NCBI GenBank assembly: GCA_036271315.1
Contig: DATBAV010000015.1
Span: 1 to 63,727, forward strand
From: VRUE01 sp036271315
GTDB taxonomy: Bacteria; Actinomycetota; Thermoleophilia; Solirubrobacterales; 70-9
Direction: 5' to 3'
DNA: 63,727 nucleotides
The notes beneath the pieces are model-generated. The model was not told the origin of the DNA. It saw only the letters and a list, made by a program, of their open reading frames with translations, and made no database searches. Positions 61,160 through 63,727 of this stretch are shown here, one piece after another. Both the position numbers and the translations under genes were made by a program. Every line of letters starts with the position of its first letter. The first letter of the stretch is position 1.

Positions 61160-63289
61160 TTAGAAGTGAACGATCGGGATGATCAGGATCGCGACGATGT
61201 TGGCGACCTTGATCATCGGGTTAATCGCCGGACCGGCGGTGTCCTTGTAGGGATCACCAACGGTGTCACCGGTGACCGAGGCTTCGTGGGCCATTGTGCC
61301 CTTGCCGCCGTGGGCACCGTCCTCGATCAGCTTCTTGGCGTTGTCCCAGGCGCCACCGCCGGCGGTCATCGAGACCGCGGCGAAGAAGCCGACGACGATG
61401 ACGCCGATCAGCAGGCCTCCGAGCGCGTCGACGCTGAGCAGACCGACGATGACCGGTACGACGATCGGGATCAGCGCCGGCAGGATCATCTCCTTCTGCG
61501 CTGCCAGGGTGACGATGCTGACCGTTTTGGCGTAGTCGGGCTTTTCGGTGCCCTCCATGATCCCCGGGTGTTCGCGGAACTGCTCGCGCACCTGTTCGAC
61601 GACCTGACCGCCGGCACGGCCGACGGCCTCGATCGCGAAGGCGGCGAAGAGGTAGACCATCATGCCGCCGATGATCAGCCCGATCAGCACGTCGGGACTG
61701 GAGAGGTTGAAGAGGCTGTTGAGATCGAAGCCAGCCGGCGCTTCGCTGCCCAATTCGCTCTTGAACGCCGCGAACAGCACCAGCGCGGCAAGCGCGGCGG
61801 AACCGATCGCGTAACCCTTGGTCACGGCCTTGGTCGTGTTGCCGACCGCGTCAAGCGGGTCGGTGACGTTGCGCACCTCCTCCGGCAGCTCGGCCATCTC
61901 GGCGATGCCGCCGGCGTTGTCGGTGATCGGCCCGAAGGCATCGAGGGCGACGATCAGGCCGCAGAGCGAGAGCTGCCCCATCACGGCGATGCCGATGCCG
62001 TAGATGCCGGCGAGCTCGTTGGCACCAAGGATCGCCAGGGCGATCACCAGGGCGGGAGCGGCAGTCGACTGGAAGCCCTGAGCGAGGCCCTGGATGATGT
62101 TCGTCGCGTGGCCGGTCTCCGATGCCTGGGCGATCGTCTTGACCGGGCGGAAACGGGTCGACGTATAGTATTCAGTAATCACGAAGAGCAGAGCGGTGAC
62201 CGCAACTCCAATCACCGCGCAGAGCCAGAGGTCAGTCGTGGTAATCGCCTTGGCGCCGGCATCGAGGCCAAGCCGCACGGGGTCGCTCATCAGCCAGTCG
62301 GTGATCGGATAGAAGGCCGCGATCGAGAGGACCCCGGCGGCAATCACGCCGGTGTAGAGCGCACCCTCGACCCGATCGGTTTTGGTCCGCACCAGCAGCG
62401 CACCAATGATCGAGGCGATGATCGCGACGGCGCCGATGACCAGCGGATAGATCGCCACCTCGCGGGAGAATTCGCCGCCGGCGCCGGAGAACGTGAGCAC
62501 GCCGAGCAGCATCACTGCGACCGAGGTGACCGCGTATGTCTCGAAGAGATCAGCGGCCATGCCGGCGCAGTCACCGACGTTGTCACCAACGTTGTCGGCG
62601 ATCACGGCCGGGTTACGCGGGTCGTCCTCGGGGATGCCGGCCTCGACCTTGCCGACCAGGTCGGCGCCGACGTCGGCGGCCTTGGTGAAGATGCCGCCGC
62701 CGACCCGCATGAACATCGCGAGCAGGGCGCCGCCGAAGCCGAAGCCTTCGAGCACGGTCGGCGCGTTCTGGTTGTAAATGATCAGGACGACGGACGCGCC
62801 GAGCAGGCCCAGTCCAACCGTCAGCATGCCGCAGACGCCGCCGGTGCGGAACGCGATGTGGAAGCCACGTTGCGCACCACCGTTACGCGCCGCCGCGGCG
62901 ACCCGGACGTTCGCGCGGGTGGCGATCGTCATGCCGATGTAGCCGACGAGGGCGGAGAAGACCGCGCCGACGATGAAGAACAGCGCCCGGCCGAGCTGGA
63001 TCGAGAAGCCGCCGGAGTTGACCGGCAAGACCAGCAGCAGGATGAAGACGATGACGGAGAAGGCGGCCAAGGTCTTGAACTGCCGGTTGAGATACGCCGC
63101 CGCGCCCTCTTGGACCGCTTTGGCGATCTGCTGCATCTTCGGCGTGCCCGGATCCGCGGCCAATACCTCCCTGACCAGCACGACGGCGAAGCCCAGCGCC
63201 AAGATGGCCAGCACGAGGATCACGGCGACGAAGCCGCGCTCACCCCCGCTGAGACCGGGCTCCGAGGCAGCAACAAGGTGCGGGGTCAT
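61160..63289 (-). CDS. hppA: K+-independent proton-pumping inorganic pyrophosphatase
   Basis: This 709-aa protein has about 16 helices and uses PPi hydrolysis to pump H+. The substrate loop is AADVGADLVGKVEAGIPEDDPRNPAVIADNVGDN (given as its first and last parts: VGADLVGKVE and NVGDNVGDCAGMAADLF). The motif GNTTKA carries Lys where K+-dependent enzymes have Ala, which marks the K+-independent class. GAWDNAKKLIEDGA and GDTVGDPYKDTAGPAINPM match the C-terminal catalytic region. AAGGAG lies 5 nt before the ATG. Confidence 0.97.
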   Translation of the reverse strand: MTPHLVAASEPGLSGGERGFVAVILVLAILALGFAVVLVREVLAADPGTPKMQQIAKAVQEGAAAYLNRQFKTLAAFSVIVFILLLVLPVNSGGFSIQLGRALFFIVGAVFSALVGYIGMTIATRANVRVAAAARNGGAQRGFHIAFRTGGVCGMLTVGLGLLGASVVLIIYNQNAPTVLEGFGFGGALLAMFMRVGGGIFTKAADVGADLVGKVEAGIPEDDPRNPAVIADNVGDNVGDCAGMAADLFETYAVTSVAVMLLGVLTFSGAGGEFSREVAIYPLVIGAVAIIASIIGALLVRTKTDRVEGALYTGVIAAGVLSIAAFYPITDWLMSDPVRLGLDAGAKAITTTDLWLCAVIGVAVTALLFVITEYYTSTRFRPVKTIAQASETGHATNIIQGLAQGFQSTAAPALVIALAILGANELAGIYGIGIAVMGQLSLCGLIVALDAFGPITDNAGGIAEMAELPEEVRNVTDPLDAVGNTTKAVTKGYAIGSAALAALVLFAAFKSELGSEAPAGFDLNSLFNLSSPDVLIGLIIGGMMVYLFAAFAIEAVGRAGGQVVEQVREQFREHPGIMEGTEKPDYAKTVSIVTLAAQKEMILPALIPIVVPVIVGLLSVDALGGLLIGVIVVGFFAAVSMTAGGGAWDNAKKLIEDGAHGGKGTMAHEASVTGDTVGDPYKDTAGPAINPMIKVANIVAILIIPIVHF

Positions 63290-63464
63290 GCAGACTCCTT
63301 AGTGAGCGCGTGGTTCGCGCGTCGGCAAAGGTGGGTTTGGGCGCCATCAGGACCGTGTTTGGGCAGGCGCGCCAAGGCTTAACAGTGAACCTGGCGGAGT
63401 GTAGCCGTCCGCCGCGGCCCAAATGAAGGGTCCCGGTTAAGTTGTGCGCTACATCAAAGCGAGC

Positions 63465-63727
63465 TCAAGAACTGATGGCCGCATCGACGCTGGGGCAGAT
63501 CGTGAATACCGAATCCAGACCGGTAATCCGGAAGAGCTTCAGAATGCGGTCATGATCACTGACGAGCGTCAGCGTGCCGCCGAACTGGACCGCCCGGTTG
63601 AGGCCGGCCACCAGGGTGCCGATGCCGGTCGAGTCGAGGAAGGTCACGTCGGCCAGGTTGACGATCAGCGACGGGCTGGCGGCGCTGAGCTGCTCGGACA
63701 ATCGCTCCCGAAGCTCGGGCGCCGAGT
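63465..63727 (-). CDS. STAS-domain anti-sigma-factor antagonist, N-terminus cut by window edge
   Basis: The gene enters from the right edge; the visible part reads SAPELRERLSEQLSAASP, then IVNLADVTFLDSTGIG and LVSDHDRILKLFRITGLD. This matches SpoIIAA/RsbV-like STAS proteins, with the regulatory Ser in DSTG, which is phosphorylated by an anti-sigma kinase. The TTG at 63701 is internal to the domain and is not the real start. The 175 bp between it and hppA contain no other gene. Confidence 0.88.
   Translation of the reverse strand, partial: SAPELRERLSEQLSAASPSLIVNLADVTFLDSTGIGTLVAGLNRAVQFGGTLTLVSDHDRILKLFRITGLDSVFTICPSVDAAISS

Noticed and set aside
60983..63382. 799-aa plus-strand open frame opposite hppA
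   Set aside because: It is antisense to a fully conserved pyrophosphatase and low in hydrophobic segments; its Asp/Arg/Gly/His-rich composition is typical of shadow frames.

Overview
The window is a dense, very GC-rich bacterial chromosome segment with almost all genes on the minus strand. The gene order (pheST-argCJBD, infC/rpmI/rplT, clpX-valS-folC-ndk, mreBCD-mrdA-rodA-rng-rplU-rpmA-obgE, proB/proA-nadD-rsfS), an H+-pumping pyrophosphatase, Rpf-like and DivIVA-like proteins, and long Ala/Lys/Glu tails on ribosome-associated proteins point to an actinobacterium. Class Thermoleophilia (Solirubrobacterales-like) is the best inference; no rRNA is present to confirm it.

Layout. 1-7 kb: truncated YceH-family gene, acyl-CoA dehydrogenase, a Cys-rich small protein, dnaE, and a secreted coiled-coil/lysozyme-like protein. 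7-18 kb: pheS-pheT-argC-argJ-argB-argD-(coiled coil)-(Thr-rich membrane protein)-argG-(51-aa membrane protein), with nearly every junction overlapping; argF, argR and argH are absent here. 17-22.6 kb: rRNA methyltransferase, rplT, rpmI, a reversed wecB, infC, thrS. 22.7-33 kb: accessory region with a large membrane protein, AraC/VOC pair, tRNA-Val, zwf, a secreted protease pair, a TetR/ABC-2 exporter with a repeated operator, and tRNA-Cys. 32.6-44 kb: DivIVA-like protein, rsfS, nadD, proA, a 1276-aa cyclase/AAA/TPR/SCP2 fusion, proB, an acyltransferase, two tiny membrane proteins, obgE. 44-55 kb: rpmA, rplU, rng, rodA, mrdA, mreD, mreC, mreB, maf, ndk, zinc-ribbon protein. 54.6-63.7 kb: folC, valS, clpX, GNAT, hppA, truncated STAS protein.

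The most novel signal is not a gene. Gene junctions carry families of long hairpins. Family B has five copies (44370, 58565, 58802, 60844, 60974), each with a 28-30 bp stem and a conserved 46-48 nt loop. The stem arms differ between copies but stay self-complementary, and four of the five copies form two head-to-head pairs. Family A has two copies (5836, 53350), with 20-21 bp perfect outer arms around a conserved 73-76 nt core. A unique 26-bp perfect palindrome covers the stop codon at 22702. A fourth, non-palindromic repeat has two copies at the 3' ends of argD and the SpoU gene. Nearly all sit within a few bases of a stop codon.

Three genes (thrS, folC, clpX) lack a usual start codon where family conservation requires one. 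They need either AUC, AUA or CUG initiation or, for thrS, a one-base correction.
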